Part shown: positions 1-7,791 of the stretch, piece after piece
Layout: each line of letters starts with the position of its first letter
Position numbering within the stretch: the stretch's first letter is position 1
From: Gp6-AA40 sp035764385
Lineage (GTDB): Bacteria > Acidobacteriota > Vicinamibacteria > Vicinamibacterales > UBA2999
Direction of reading: 5' to 3'
NCBI GenBank assembly: GCA_035764385.1
Contig: DASTZI010000309.1
Coordinates: 1-36,924 of the forward strand
DNA: 36,924 bases
Program-made: the position numbers and the translations under genes
The notes under the pieces: generated by a model
What the model saw: only the letters and a program-made list of their open reading frames with translations
Told to the model about the DNA's origin: nothing
The model's database searches: none

Positions 1-615
1 CTGCGCGCCATGAAGCCGATAGGCCACGAGAGGCTGCGATACACAGGTGGGCACGCCGACGTGTGCCAAGCGAAGCCACAGGTCCCAATCGGCCAATGGT
101 TGGAATTCGGCAGCGAAAAGACCGGCGCGCCTCACTGCGTCTTTCGCCACCATTACACCCGAACACCCGCCTGGGACCACATTGTGCTCCGGCAGCTGCC
201 TGAGCAGCTCCGATGGAGGCAGGGGCGGGGAACCGCCGGTGACGTGATGATGCACATTGAAGTTCACGTGCCCGACGTATGCCCACGTCGCTCCACTCGC
301 GCGCAGTGCGCCGAGCTGCAGCGTCAGCTTGGTCGGTGCCCACAGATCATCATCATCGAGGAATGCCACCCAGTCGGCGCGCGCCTCGGCCACGCCGCGG
401 TTTCGCGCAGCGCTGACGCCCTGAGGGCGGTCGTGGCGGATCGACCGAATACGAGGGTCGCCGAAGCTCGCGATGACCGCGGGTGTGTCGTCGCTCGACG
501 CCTCATCGACGACAATTACTTCGAAGTTGACATCTCTCTGCGCCAGAACGCTGCGCAGCGTCAATGGCAGCAGTGCAGAGCGATTGCGCGTTGGCACGAT
601 GACCGATACGTCCAC
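1..615 (-). CDS. Glycosyltransferase family 2 protein (3' end outside window)
   Basis: Reading the minus strand from a GTG at 615 gives an open frame of 205 codons that runs off the left edge. It starts VDVSVIVPTRNR, the canonical GT2 (GT-A fold) N-terminus. It then has a VDEASSDD nucleotide-binding segment (where VDDGSTDD is usual), SAARNRG, and the metal-binding FLDDDDLW. A later ADWDLWLRLA segment is typical of GT2 enzymes. An in-frame TAA lies six codons upstream of the GTG and no ATG intervenes, so GTG 615 is the only sensible start; an AAGG lies just upstream. It should transfer an activated sugar onto a growing polysaccharide on the cytoplasmic side. It is clearly paralogous to the GT2 at 10916-11911, sharing nearly identical blocks around the DXD motif. 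Donor and acceptor sugars cannot be told. Confidence 0.88.
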   Translation of the reverse strand, partial: MDVSVIVPTRNRSALLPLTLRSVLAQRDVNFEVIVVDEASSDDTPAVIASFGDPRIRSIRHDRPQGVSAARNRGVAEARADWVAFLDDDDLWAPTKLTLQLGALRASGATWAYVGHVNFNVHHHVTGGSPPLPPSELLRQLPEHNVVPGGCSGVMVAKDAVRRAGLFAAEFQPLADWDLWLRLAHVGVPTCVSQPLVAYRLHGAQ

Positions 616-638
616 GATGAAAGCGACCTTAGTTTAGG

Positions 639-2324
639 ATGTTGTCGCCTCGCCTAGAAATCGCTGTGCGTGATGTAAACGCGCCAATGACTCCCTCTCG
701 ACGACTGGGTCACATCGTAATCGCCTCGGCAGTCGCGCTGCTGGTAGTACCGATCGTCACCGATGTGATCGCGTCCGGGCCTGCGAGGCTCTTTGGTTAC
801 GTCGCCTCCGACACCTTCTATTACTTGGTGGTCGCGCGGCACATCGGCGCGGGCGTCGTCGCCTTCGATGGCAGTCACCCGTCCAACGGCTTTCACCCGC
901 TGTGGCAGGCGCTAGTCTCCATTCCCTACCTGTTGGGTTTATTCAACGGACCCGCGGTCGCCGAATTGGCATTCACCTTGGTGTTGAGCCTGCTGTGCGT
1001 TTCGGCGGCAGTTCTCGTCTTGGGTCTCGCTCTTCGACGAGACGATGGATCGCTGAACCCGCTCTTCGCCGCGCTTCCGGTTGGGGCCTACGCGCTGATC
1101 GTGTCGCCGGCGTGGCTGACGCTCAGTCCCCAGATGCTACGGGAGCAGAACCCCGGCGAGGGCAGTGAGCCGCTCTTTGGAACGCTGTGGAGTTACGTCA
1201 ACGGCATGGAGTCGCCGCTGGTGCTGCTGGCGTTCGCGCTGCTCTTTTGGGCATGGAGGGCTGACCTTCCGCGCCGACGCCCTGGCGTTTTCGGATCGTG
1301 CTTGGCATTGCTCACCCTGGCCCGGCTCGACCAGTTCTTTGTGGCGGCGGCGATTTACGCCGTGATCGCCTGGCGTGAACGATGGTGGACGAGCACCGCA
1401 TCGTTGCGATCGGGGTGGATCCTCACCGGCGGTTTCGCGCTTCCACTACTCGCCTACGTCGTGATCAACTCTTTTTTCTTCGGAAGCATGGTGCCGGTGA
1501 GCGGTCAACTCAAGTCCACGTTCCCGTGGCCAACCATCCAGAACGCTCGCACCGCCTTTCACGTCATGAGCTCGTTCTTTGGCGCTCCGCGCCCGCCGAT
1601 TTTTGATTTCTGGCGCATCTTCCAATTGGCCGTTCCGGGAATGGCAGCGTTGCTGGCGCCCTTTCTGCTTCGTCGGGACCGGGCGTTCCTGCTCGCCACA
1701 TCGCTTGGCGTGCTGATGCTTGCTTCGTACAACTTCCTGTTCGTCCAGACCTACGGTCAGGGTCATTGGTACATGCCGGTGGGAACCTTGCTCGTTTCAT
1801 TGATCGCGCTCGACCTCTCGGACCAGTGGCTTGCAGATGTCCGACCGACGCGTGTTGCAGCAATCGTTGCCGTGACGATGTTGATCGGCGGCGCGTTCTT
1901 CCTCAGGCTTCATCGGCACACTGACTACCATGCGCGCTTTTCGCAATTCTTTTTCGATGAGGCGCCGCTCGTCCGCGCCCGCTTTGCCGAACATCCGCCG
2001 AAACTGCTCGAGTTCGACGATGGGATCGTCTCGTGGGCAACCGGATTCGATGCGATGTCTGCCTGGGGTCCGGGGTTGGACGTTGAGGGTGCGCTGGCCT
2101 TGAATCGGGGTCACCTGTTCGACGTCGCCGATGAGCGAGGGTTCAACCATGCCACCTCGCTGGTCTACTTTGGGGCCGCGGGCCTGAGCGAGGCGTCCTC
2201 GCAAGAGGAAGTCTCGACGTGGAGCCGACGGGTGCCGGCGGTCGAGAACCTCGCGGGCTGGCGCCTCACCGTCAAGTACCGATCGAAGGCGACCGATTTC
2301 GTGATCGTCGAGTTTGGCCGCTAG
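639..2324 (+). CDS. GT-C-like multi-spanning membrane glycosyltransferase
   Basis: A 561-residue protein with about nine or ten hydrophobic segments spread along its length. Near the N-terminus it carries DTFYYLVVARHIGAG followed by a DGSHPSNGFHPLW segment. An acidic residue in the first periplasmic loop followed by (S/T)NG(F/Y)HPLW is characteristic of GT-C polytopic transferases and related membrane proteins in polysaccharide loci. These use polyprenyl-phosphate sugars in the periplasm. The start is uncertain. ATG 639 leaves only 23 bp to the divergent GTG at 615, while ATG 687 (MTPSRRLGH) begins just before the first membrane segment and leaves a more usual promoter gap. The stop overlaps that of the convergent GT4 gene through a shared CTAG. 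The substrate is unknown; a flippase or polymerase role is less likely but not excluded. Confidence 0.78.
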   Translation: MLSPRLEIAVRDVNAPMTPSRRLGHIVIASAVALLVVPIVTDVIASGPARLFGYVASDTFYYLVVARHIGAGVVAFDGSHPSNGFHPLWQALVSIPYLLGLFNGPAVAELAFTLVLSLLCVSAAVLVLGLALRRDDGSLNPLFAALPVGAYALIVSPAWLTLSPQMLREQNPGEGSEPLFGTLWSYVNGMESPLVLLAFALLFWAWRADLPRRRPGVFGSCLALLTLARLDQFFVAAAIYAVIAWRERWWTSTASLRSGWILTGGFALPLLAYVVINSFFFGSMVPVSGQLKSTFPWPTIQNARTAFHVMSSFFGAPRPPIFDFWRIFQLAVPGMAALLAPFLLRRDRAFLLATSLGVLMLASYNFLFVQTYGQGHWYMPVGTLLVSLIALDLSDQWLADVRPTRVAAIVAVTMLIGGAFFLRLHRHTDYHARFSQFFFDEAPLVRARFAEHPPKLLEFDDGIVSWATGFDAMSAWGPGLDVEGALALNRGHLFDVADERGFNHATSLVYFGAAGLSEASSQEEVSTWSRRVPAVENLAGWRLTVKYRSKATDFVIVEFGR

Positions 2325-3640
2325 TACGACTTTGTCGCCTGCTCAGTGATCCCGGCGCGAGCGCGTTGCGGCGTCGTCACCGGGGCGCCTAGCACGGTAT
2401 TGCGCGGGCCGAGCCGGCGGCGGTGCTCGATCGCGCGACGGAAGCAGTCCTCCATCTTCGGTCCGATGGCGTCGACGCCGTACTCCTCGAGAATCCGACG
2501 CCGCGCCCTCCGGCCGAGCTCGAGCCGCCGTTCGCGCTGCTCGAAGAGTTGGGAAACCGCTTTGGCGAGATCTTTCGGGTGGTTTGGTGAAATCCTCAAA
2601 CCCACTTCTTTGCCCTCAGAGTCCGGCGCGAGCAGATCGGCCATGCCACCGGCGTTGCTGCCGACGACGCCCCGCCCCGCCGCCATCGCCTCGGCGCAGC
2701 TGTAGCCCCATGCCTCCCACACGCTCGGAAAGGCGCATATGTCCGTCCTCGCCAGCACGTTCGGTACCTCGTCGAGCGCAACCGCTCCGGCAAACTCCAC
2801 GGCTTCTCCGTAAGGGGCCAGCTCGCGCTCCAAGTACTGCCGCATGTCGAGTCCCGGTTGCGGCGAGTAGTGGTGCGTCCTGCCCACGAAGCGGAAGCGC
2901 ACCTGCGGATGGCGGCGAAGGATGCGCGGGATTGCTCGGGCCAAATCCAACACGCCTTTACGGATTTCCAGGCGCCCCAAGAAAGTGACGGTATTTGTAG
3001 AAGTGTCGACCGGCACGTCCAGTAGCGCCGCCGGTGGGACGCAAAGATACGGCACCAACGCCACGCGTTGCGGGTCCAGGTCCCACACCGAGATCATCGC
3101 GTTGCTCATGGCCGAGCAAGGCGACGCGATGTGGTCAGCGTCGAGCGCGTGCAGCCGCTCGACGTCGCGGGCTTTGTCGTAGCGCCAGTACGAGCGGCGC
3201 ATCCACTGCCGCCAGTTGTCGCGAAGGACGCGCAGCTTGAACATCGACGACACATGCGGGCGATTGAGTCGGTTGAGGAGGTAAGTTCCGGTGTGCAGCC
3301 GCACTACCAGCGGGATCTCCGGGCAGTACGCCGGAATGTCGCGTGAATCGGCCAGATACTCTGCGCCCTCCACCACATCAAAGCCGACCCGGGCATGGCG
3401 TTGCTGAAACGCGGCAGCAACAGGTCGGTGGAAGCGGGCTCGGCCGTCGGGGCAGCCAATCCTATGGACGGTGATGCCGTCACCGTCGTCGAACGTTCCC
3501 TCGCGACCGCGCGCGCCGGCGAAGACCTCCACCTGATGGCCGCGGGCGCAAAGCATTCGCGCTGCCTGACGCAGGTAGGTGGCGATGCCGCCATCGGCGG
3601 TATCGGGCGGATATTCATAGAACACAAACGCGATTTTCAT
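2321..3640 (-). CDS. Glycosyltransferase family 4 (GT-B fold)
   Basis: This 439-residue protein has a two-Rossmann GT-B layout. The N-terminus MKIAFVFYEYPPDTADGGIA, with its GGI loop, is typical of GT4 retaining transferases. The GT1 domain starts near residue 218 with TFLGRLEIRKGV, whose Arg and Lys bind the donor phosphate. The E-x7-E pair falls at residues 309 and 317 in WEAWGYSCAEAMAAG. It should add a sugar from a nucleotide donor in the cytoplasm during repeat-unit assembly. It lies 40 bp downstream of the GT2 gene at 3681-4802 on the same strand, so the two are probably cotranscribed. Length is normal for the family and all key residues are present. The specific sugar cannot be inferred. 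Confidence 0.9.
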   Translation of the reverse strand: MKIAFVFYEYPPDTADGGIATYLRQAARMLCARGHQVEVFAGARGREGTFDDGDGITVHRIGCPDGRARFHRPVAAAFQQRHARVGFDVVEGAEYLADSRDIPAYCPEIPLVVRLHTGTYLLNRLNRPHVSSMFKLRVLRDNWRQWMRRSYWRYDKARDVERLHALDADHIASPCSAMSNAMISVWDLDPQRVALVPYLCVPPAALLDVPVDTSTNTVTFLGRLEIRKGVLDLARAIPRILRRHPQVRFRFVGRTHHYSPQPGLDMRQYLERELAPYGEAVEFAGAVALDEVPNVLARTDICAFPSVWEAWGYSCAEAMAAGRGVVGSNAGGMADLLAPDSEGKEVGLRISPNHPKDLAKAVSQLFEQRERRLELGRRARRRILEEYGVDAIGPKMEDCFRRAIEHRRRLGPRNTVLGAPVTTPQRARAGITEQATKSY

Positions 3641-3680
3641 GTGTTCGTCTCCAGTTCGCGTGCAACGCGACTGGCGACGT

Positions 3681-4802
3681 TCAGGTGCGTTGTCCCGTGG
3701 CTGGCGGCGTCACGGAGCGTCCTCCGAGCAGACGCCGCCTCCATCGCTTTAGCCACGCCACCACAGGCGTTCGCTCGGAGAGCAAGGCGCTGCGCAACAG
3801 ATGCAACGCGGGTGAGGATCCCTGCGTTTCGACCACTAACCAAAGCGCGTGCTTGCGCGCCGTCCAGATATAGCCGGCCTGTAGCGCCTGCTCGATCCAG
3901 TAGCGCCGCATCTCGGGCCGCGTGGCGTCACGGACCTGTCTCCGTAGCCGCACCGGCTCCTCGGCCGGCGGCGGCAACCCGCGGCGGCGGTAAGCGGACT
4001 GTAACCCGCGCCGCAACGCTTCGCCGTGCTTCGTCTGCTGCGATGCGGTCACGCTCGCGAAATGGCGGCGGTAGCGCAGCAGCACGTCGGGCACGTTGGC
4101 CAGCCGTCCCACTTCGGCGAGTCTGAGGTACAGGTCCACGTCCTCGGCCAGTTCGCATTCCTTGCGGTAGCCGCCCACGGCCGTCAGAGCGTCGCGACGG
4201 AACATGGCCACTGGGTGACACAGCACCTCCCCGAGCCCTTCCAGCAGCGAGGCCTCGATCTGCTCGTGCGTCAGCGGCACCCGAAGCCGCCCCATTGGCC
4301 AGCCGTCAGCATCCACCTGCATCGCATCGGCGCCGACGACGACACAATCGGGGTGCTGACGAAGGTAGGCCACCTGCTTCTCGAAGCGATTCGGGAGCGC
4401 CACATCGTCGGCGTCCATCCGCGCCCAGAATGGCCCGCGCGCTTGACGCAGCCCTTCGTTCAGCCACGTCACGTAACCCTTGTGCTCATTCAGGAACAGA
4501 CGGATGCGCGCATCGCGATCGGCGTATTCGCGGAGGATCTCTCGCGTGCCATCGATCGATCCGTCATCGAATATCAGCAGTTCCCAATCGCGTAGGGTCT
4601 GCGAGCGAACGCTGCGCATCGCGCGGGCGACGTAGCGGCGGGCGTTGTACACCGACATGACAACTGACACGGTCGGAAGAGTGCCGCCGGTCGCGGACGC
4701 GTCGCCGTGCGGATCGTCCGCAATCACAGGTGAGATCTTAATCCCCGAACGGCGGTGTGCGAAGCTAGGCACGGCTGCGAACCAGCGGGCAGACCCATGC
4801 AA
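3681..4802 (-). CDS. Glycosyltransferase family 2
   Basis: A 373-residue frame with a GT-A core: VSVVMSVYNARRYV near residue 45, the nucleotide-binding FDDGSIDGT near 78, and the metal-binding ARMDADDVALPNRF near 127. An AEDVDLYLRLAEVG segment follows, where the acidic ED is the usual catalytic-base region. The C-terminal third has no recognisable domain. The first 40 or so residues look unlike GT2 protein. A GTG at 4727 would give a 348-residue product starting MIADDPHGDAS, so the true start may be there. It is the first gene of a probable two-gene unit with the GT4 at 2321-3640 and is divergent from wzm at 4902. It presumably builds part of the polymer exported by that transporter. Confidence 0.88.
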   Translation of the reverse strand: MHGSARWFAAVPSFAHRRSGIKISPVIADDPHGDASATGGTLPTVSVVMSVYNARRYVARAMRSVRSQTLRDWELLIFDDGSIDGTREILREYADRDARIRLFLNEHKGYVTWLNEGLRQARGPFWARMDADDVALPNRFEKQVAYLRQHPDCVVVGADAMQVDADGWPMGRLRVPLTHEQIEASLLEGLGEVLCHPVAMFRRDALTAVGGYRKECELAEDVDLYLRLAEVGRLANVPDVLLRYRRHFASVTASQQTKHGEALRRGLQSAYRRRGLPPPAEEPVRLRRQVRDATRPEMRRYWIEQALQAGYIWTARKHALWLVVETQGSSPALHLLRSALLSERTPVVAWLKRWRRRLLGGRSVTPPATGQRT

Positions 4803-4901
4803 ATCTTGCTCGGGGAGAATCGATGTCAGGAGGTGAGAACGCTGTCAGCAAGAACGCAGCGATGAATACACAACCAGTCGACGTCCACGTAGTATTTACA
4901 C
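4803..4901. promoter_or_regulatory. Divergent intergenic region between GT2 and wzm
   Basis: These 99 bp separate two divergent genes and must hold promoters for at least the wzm operon. A TAGTAT hexamer at 4890-4895 resembles a -10 box and lies so close to the ATG at 4902 that transcription from it would be nearly leaderless. No convincing -35 box or Shine-Dalgarno sequence precedes that ATG. The assignment rests mostly on gene layout. Confidence 0.3.
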
Positions 4902-5780
4902 ATGATCGAACCAAGCACCGGCCCTCGGAGTGTCAGGTCCCTGGTGACGGTGTACACGCCCGAGTCGCCGCTGCGACAGCCGAGAAAGTTCGCCCGCGAG
5001 TTGATATCGGACCTGTGGGGATCGCGCGAGCTCGCATGGCGTCTCTTCGTCCGGGATCTGCGCGCGCAATATCGAGCGAGTCTGCTCGGCTACGTCTGGG
5101 TGTTCCTGCCACCGCTCGTCGCGGGTCTGCCGTTCGTTTATCTGAATTCGGCGGGGGTTATCAGCGTTGGCGACACACCGATCCCCTACGCCGCGTATGC
5201 CATGGTCGGCGCGATCATCTGGCAAACATTCGTGGATGCGTTGAACAGTCCGCTGCGCAGCGTGAACGCCGCCCGCGCGATGCTGACGCGGATCAACTTC
5301 CCGCGCGAGGCGATTCTCCTTTCCGGATTGATGCAGGTGGGGTTTACCTTCGTCGTGCGGCTCGCGCTCGTCATCGGCGTCTTCGCCGCCTTCGCGCTGA
5401 AGCCTGCGGCCACGTCGCCGCTGTTTGTGGTCGGGATGATCAGCATCGCGCTGACAGGATTCATGATCGGCCTGGTCCTGACTCCCCTCGGTGTTCTCTA
5501 CGGTGATGTACAACACAGTCTTCCCATCGCGAGCACGTTTCTGATGCTGATCACACCGGTGCTCTACCCGGTGCCATCGTCCGGTCTGGGTGCCATGGTG
5601 GCCTCGCTCAATCCGCTGACGCCGCTCATCACCACGACACGCGACTGGCTGACGACGGGCGCTGCGGTTCAGCACATCGCGTTCCTCGTGGTCAGCGGCG
5701 TGACTGTCACACTGCTGATCCTGGCGTGGGTGCTTTACCGTCTGGCGCTGCCGCACCTGGTCGCCCGCCTCGGAAACTGA
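4902..5780 (+). CDS. wzm: ABC-2 type polysaccharide transporter permease (Wzm-like)
   Basis: This 292-residue permease has the ABC-2 exporter layout: an amphipathic N-terminal stretch with RELAWRLFVRDLRAQYRASL, then six hydrophobic segments. ARAMLTRINFPREAILLSG matches the conserved cytoplasmic loop of Wzm/KpsM/TagG permeases that contacts the ATPase. It forms the membrane channel that exports a lipid-linked, fully polymerised glycan (O-antigen or capsule) across the inner membrane. Its stop codon overlaps the next gene's ATG by one base (TGATG), so it is translationally coupled to the Wzt ATPase. Length is close to the family norm of 260-290 residues. No strong ribosome-binding site precedes the ATG, so an internal start is possible, but the N-terminal region looks genuine. 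Confidence 0.92.
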   Translation: MIEPSTGPRSVRSLVTVYTPESPLRQPRKFARELISDLWGSRELAWRLFVRDLRAQYRASLLGYVWVFLPPLVAGLPFVYLNSAGVISVGDTPIPYAAYAMVGAIIWQTFVDALNSPLRSVNAARAMLTRINFPREAILLSGLMQVGFTFVVRLALVIGVFAAFALKPAATSPLFVVGMISIALTGFMIGLVLTPLGVLYGDVQHSLPIASTFLMLITPVLYPVPSSGLGAMVASLNPLTPLITTTRDWLTTGAAVQHIAFLVVSGVTVTLLILAWVLYRLALPHLVARLGN

Positions 5781-7018
5781 TGCGCATGAGCAGTGACGTG
5801 CTGGTCCGCGTCGAACGAGTCTCGAAGAAGTTCTGCCGAACTCTCAAACGTTCGCTGTGGTACGGCCTGAAGGATACGGCGGCGGACATCTTTGGCAGGC
5901 GGCCGTCGGACCAACTGCGTACCGAGGAATTCTGGGCCGTCGACAATGTCTCGCTTGAACTCGCACGCGGCGAGTGCCTGGGCCTCATCGGCCGCAATGG
6001 CGCCGGCAAGACGACACTGTTGAAGATGCTGAACGGTCTCATCAAACCGGACACGGGACGCATTGAATTGGCCGGTCGCGTCGGCGCGCTCATCTCACTC
6101 GGTGCGGGGTTCAATCCGATTCTCACCGGCCGCGAAAACATCTACGTCAACGGCTCGGTGCTCGGACTGACGAAGAAGGAAATCGACAGCAAATTCTCCG
6201 AAATAGTCGAGTTCGCCGAAGTTGGCGATTTCATCGACATGCCGGTTCAGAGCTACAGCGCCGGCATGCACGTGCGGCTTGGCTTTGCAGTGGCGACGGC
6301 TATCAAGCCGGATGTTTTGTTGCTGGACGAGGTGTTGGCGGTAGGTGATGTCGCATTCCGTGCCAAATGTTACGAGCGGTTAGCGCACATCAGAGATAGT
6401 GCGGCCTTCGTTCTTGTCAGCCACGACACCGATCAAATCGCGCGTGTATGCTCAAAGGTACTCGTCCTCGAACGCGGAACCGCGCTGTACCTGGGCGACG
6501 TGGGCGAGGGCATCCGCGCTTATCAAGAGCTCGCGCGCCAGCATATGTCGATGGCGCCGCACGAGCACACCGCAGCCGGTACCGTCGCGTCGATCGCCTC
6601 GTGTGACGACACGATTGTCGACGGAGGCACCCTCAATGTGTCCCTCTCCGTCACAACCAACGAAGGCGTCGAGGTCGCGGACGTGCGCGTTGTTCTTTGG
6701 GGCGATGATGGTCTGGCGGCGTTGGATGCCTACACGAGGACACAGGGGTCATCATTTGATTTGCAGCCAGGTTGTAACGTCCTGACGCTGGTCGTCGGTC
6801 CGCTCCGGCTCAAGCGAGGCAGCTACGCGATCAGCATCGCCGTCCTGGATCGAACGAACAATCGTCATCTGTACTGGGGAGACCGCATACGGACCGTCGA
6901 CGTCGACGGCGCTACGGCAGGCGCGGTTTCGTACACGCCGCCACTGGTGTGCACGTCGATCAGCAGCGGAAACGATCCGGTCCCCCCGTCGACTCTTGCG
7001 TCCTCGGCATGCGAGTGA
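5780..7018 (+). CDS. wzt: ABC transporter ATP-binding protein with C-terminal glycan-binding domain (Wzt-like)
   Basis: The ATP-binding subunit partnering the upstream permease. From ATG 5780 it has 412 residues: Walker A GRNGAGKTT near 71-79, the Wzt-type signature YSAGMHVRLGF near 158, Walker B VLLLDEVLAVGD near 179, and the switch histidine in SHDTD near 214. About 150 residues follow the nucleotide-binding domain. They look like the beta-sandwich that in O8/O9a-type Wzt proteins reads the chain-terminal modification before export. The frame is open further upstream, but ATG 5780 (or 5786) fits because it overlaps the wzm stop. The gene overlaps the next one by 10 bp. The C-terminal domain implies that only finished, capped chains are exported. 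Confidence 0.93.
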   Translation: MRMSSDVLVRVERVSKKFCRTLKRSLWYGLKDTAADIFGRRPSDQLRTEEFWAVDNVSLELARGECLGLIGRNGAGKTTLLKMLNGLIKPDTGRIELAGRVGALISLGAGFNPILTGRENIYVNGSVLGLTKKEIDSKFSEIVEFAEVGDFIDMPVQSYSAGMHVRLGFAVATAIKPDVLLLDEVLAVGDVAFRAKCYERLAHIRDSAAFVLVSHDTDQIARVCSKVLVLERGTALYLGDVGEGIRAYQELARQHMSMAPHEHTAAGTVASIASCDDTIVDGGTLNVSLSVTTNEGVEVADVRVVLWGDDGLAALDAYTRTQGSSFDLQPGCNVLTLVVGPLRLKRGSYAISIAVLDRTNNRHLYWGDRIRTVDVDGATAGAVSYTPPLVCTSISSGNDPVPPSTLASSACE

Positions 7019-7791
7019 ACGGCTTGGAGGGGAGTGTAGGTAACTGGGCCAGGCGCTACATTCCGAAGCCGCTCCGCGGCCCATTGCGCCGCGTCTGGCG
7101 TGCTCTTCGCCACGGTGACCGCGAAGAGGAACTCCTGATCGCCCGAAGGGCCCTGTTGCTCTCTCATTCGCGAATATCGGGCTTCAATTTGGAACTGGTA
7201 CCTGGCGACCCACATCGCCCCGATGAGACGTTGACTGCGTCGTTCTACGATCAGCAGCATGAAGACGCAGACTACCGCCGGAACAACTGGCTTCTCGATC
7301 AGGTGGAGACCGTCACACGCATCGCGCCGCGTACTATCGTCGAAATCGGGTGCGGCAACGGACGCTTCCTGCGAGCGGTCGCACCCTACGCAGCACAGGT
7401 TGTCGGCGTTGATTGGGCGCACTCACCGGAGTTGGTCGACCTGCCCGACAACGTCCGTGTGTTGCGCGCGAATGTCATCACGGGCGCTGTTCCTGCAGGT
7501 GATGTGATCTGCTCGGCCGATGTCCTCGAGCACTTTGCGCCACGAGACATCGACGCCGTCGTATCGAAACTCGTCGGCGCCGGACCATTTCAACATCACG
7601 TCATTGCTTGTTATGACGACGGCCATACCCATCTTTCCATTCTTCCGCCGGCCGCCTGGCTCGCGATCTTTCACAAATACTGTCCGACTGCGTATCTCGC
7701 CGCGGTCGACTACAGACGACATGATCCAACACAGATCGTCTGCGTTGTTTCCAATCTGCCGGTAGCGAAGCAAGGTTCAGATGTCGGATAG
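7009..7791 (+). CDS. Class I SAM-dependent methyltransferase
   Basis: A 260-residue protein with a Rossmann methyltransferase core. Motif I, TIVEIGCGNGRFLRAV, falls near residues 109-124 and binds S-adenosylmethionine. VVGVDWAHS supplies the acidic residue after strand 2, and ICSADVLEHF is the typical motif IV region. The first 90 residues are basic and lack a clear domain. ATG 7009 was chosen because it lies inside the wzt end, giving the overlap seen throughout this operon; the frame is open further upstream. Set between a Wzt with a C-terminal domain and a KpsS-like protein, it may methylate the polysaccharide, possibly as a chain-capping step. Methylation of an internal sugar is equally compatible with the sequence. 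Confidence 0.85.
   Translation: MRVNGLEGSVGNWARRYIPKPLRGPLRRVWRALRHGDREEELLIARRALLLSHSRISGFNLELVPGDPHRPDETLTASFYDQQHEDADYRRNNWLLDQVETVTRIAPRTIVEIGCGNGRFLRAVAPYAAQVVGVDWAHSPELVDLPDNVRVLRANVITGAVPAGDVICSADVLEHFAPRDIDAVVSKLVGAGPFQHHVIACYDDGHTHLSILPPAAWLAIFHKYCPTAYLAAVDYRRHDPTQIVCVVSNLPVAKQGSDVG

Noticed and set aside
10..657. A plus-strand frame opposite the first GT2 gene.
   Set aside because: GT2 motifs are clear on the minus strand; the plus frame has none.
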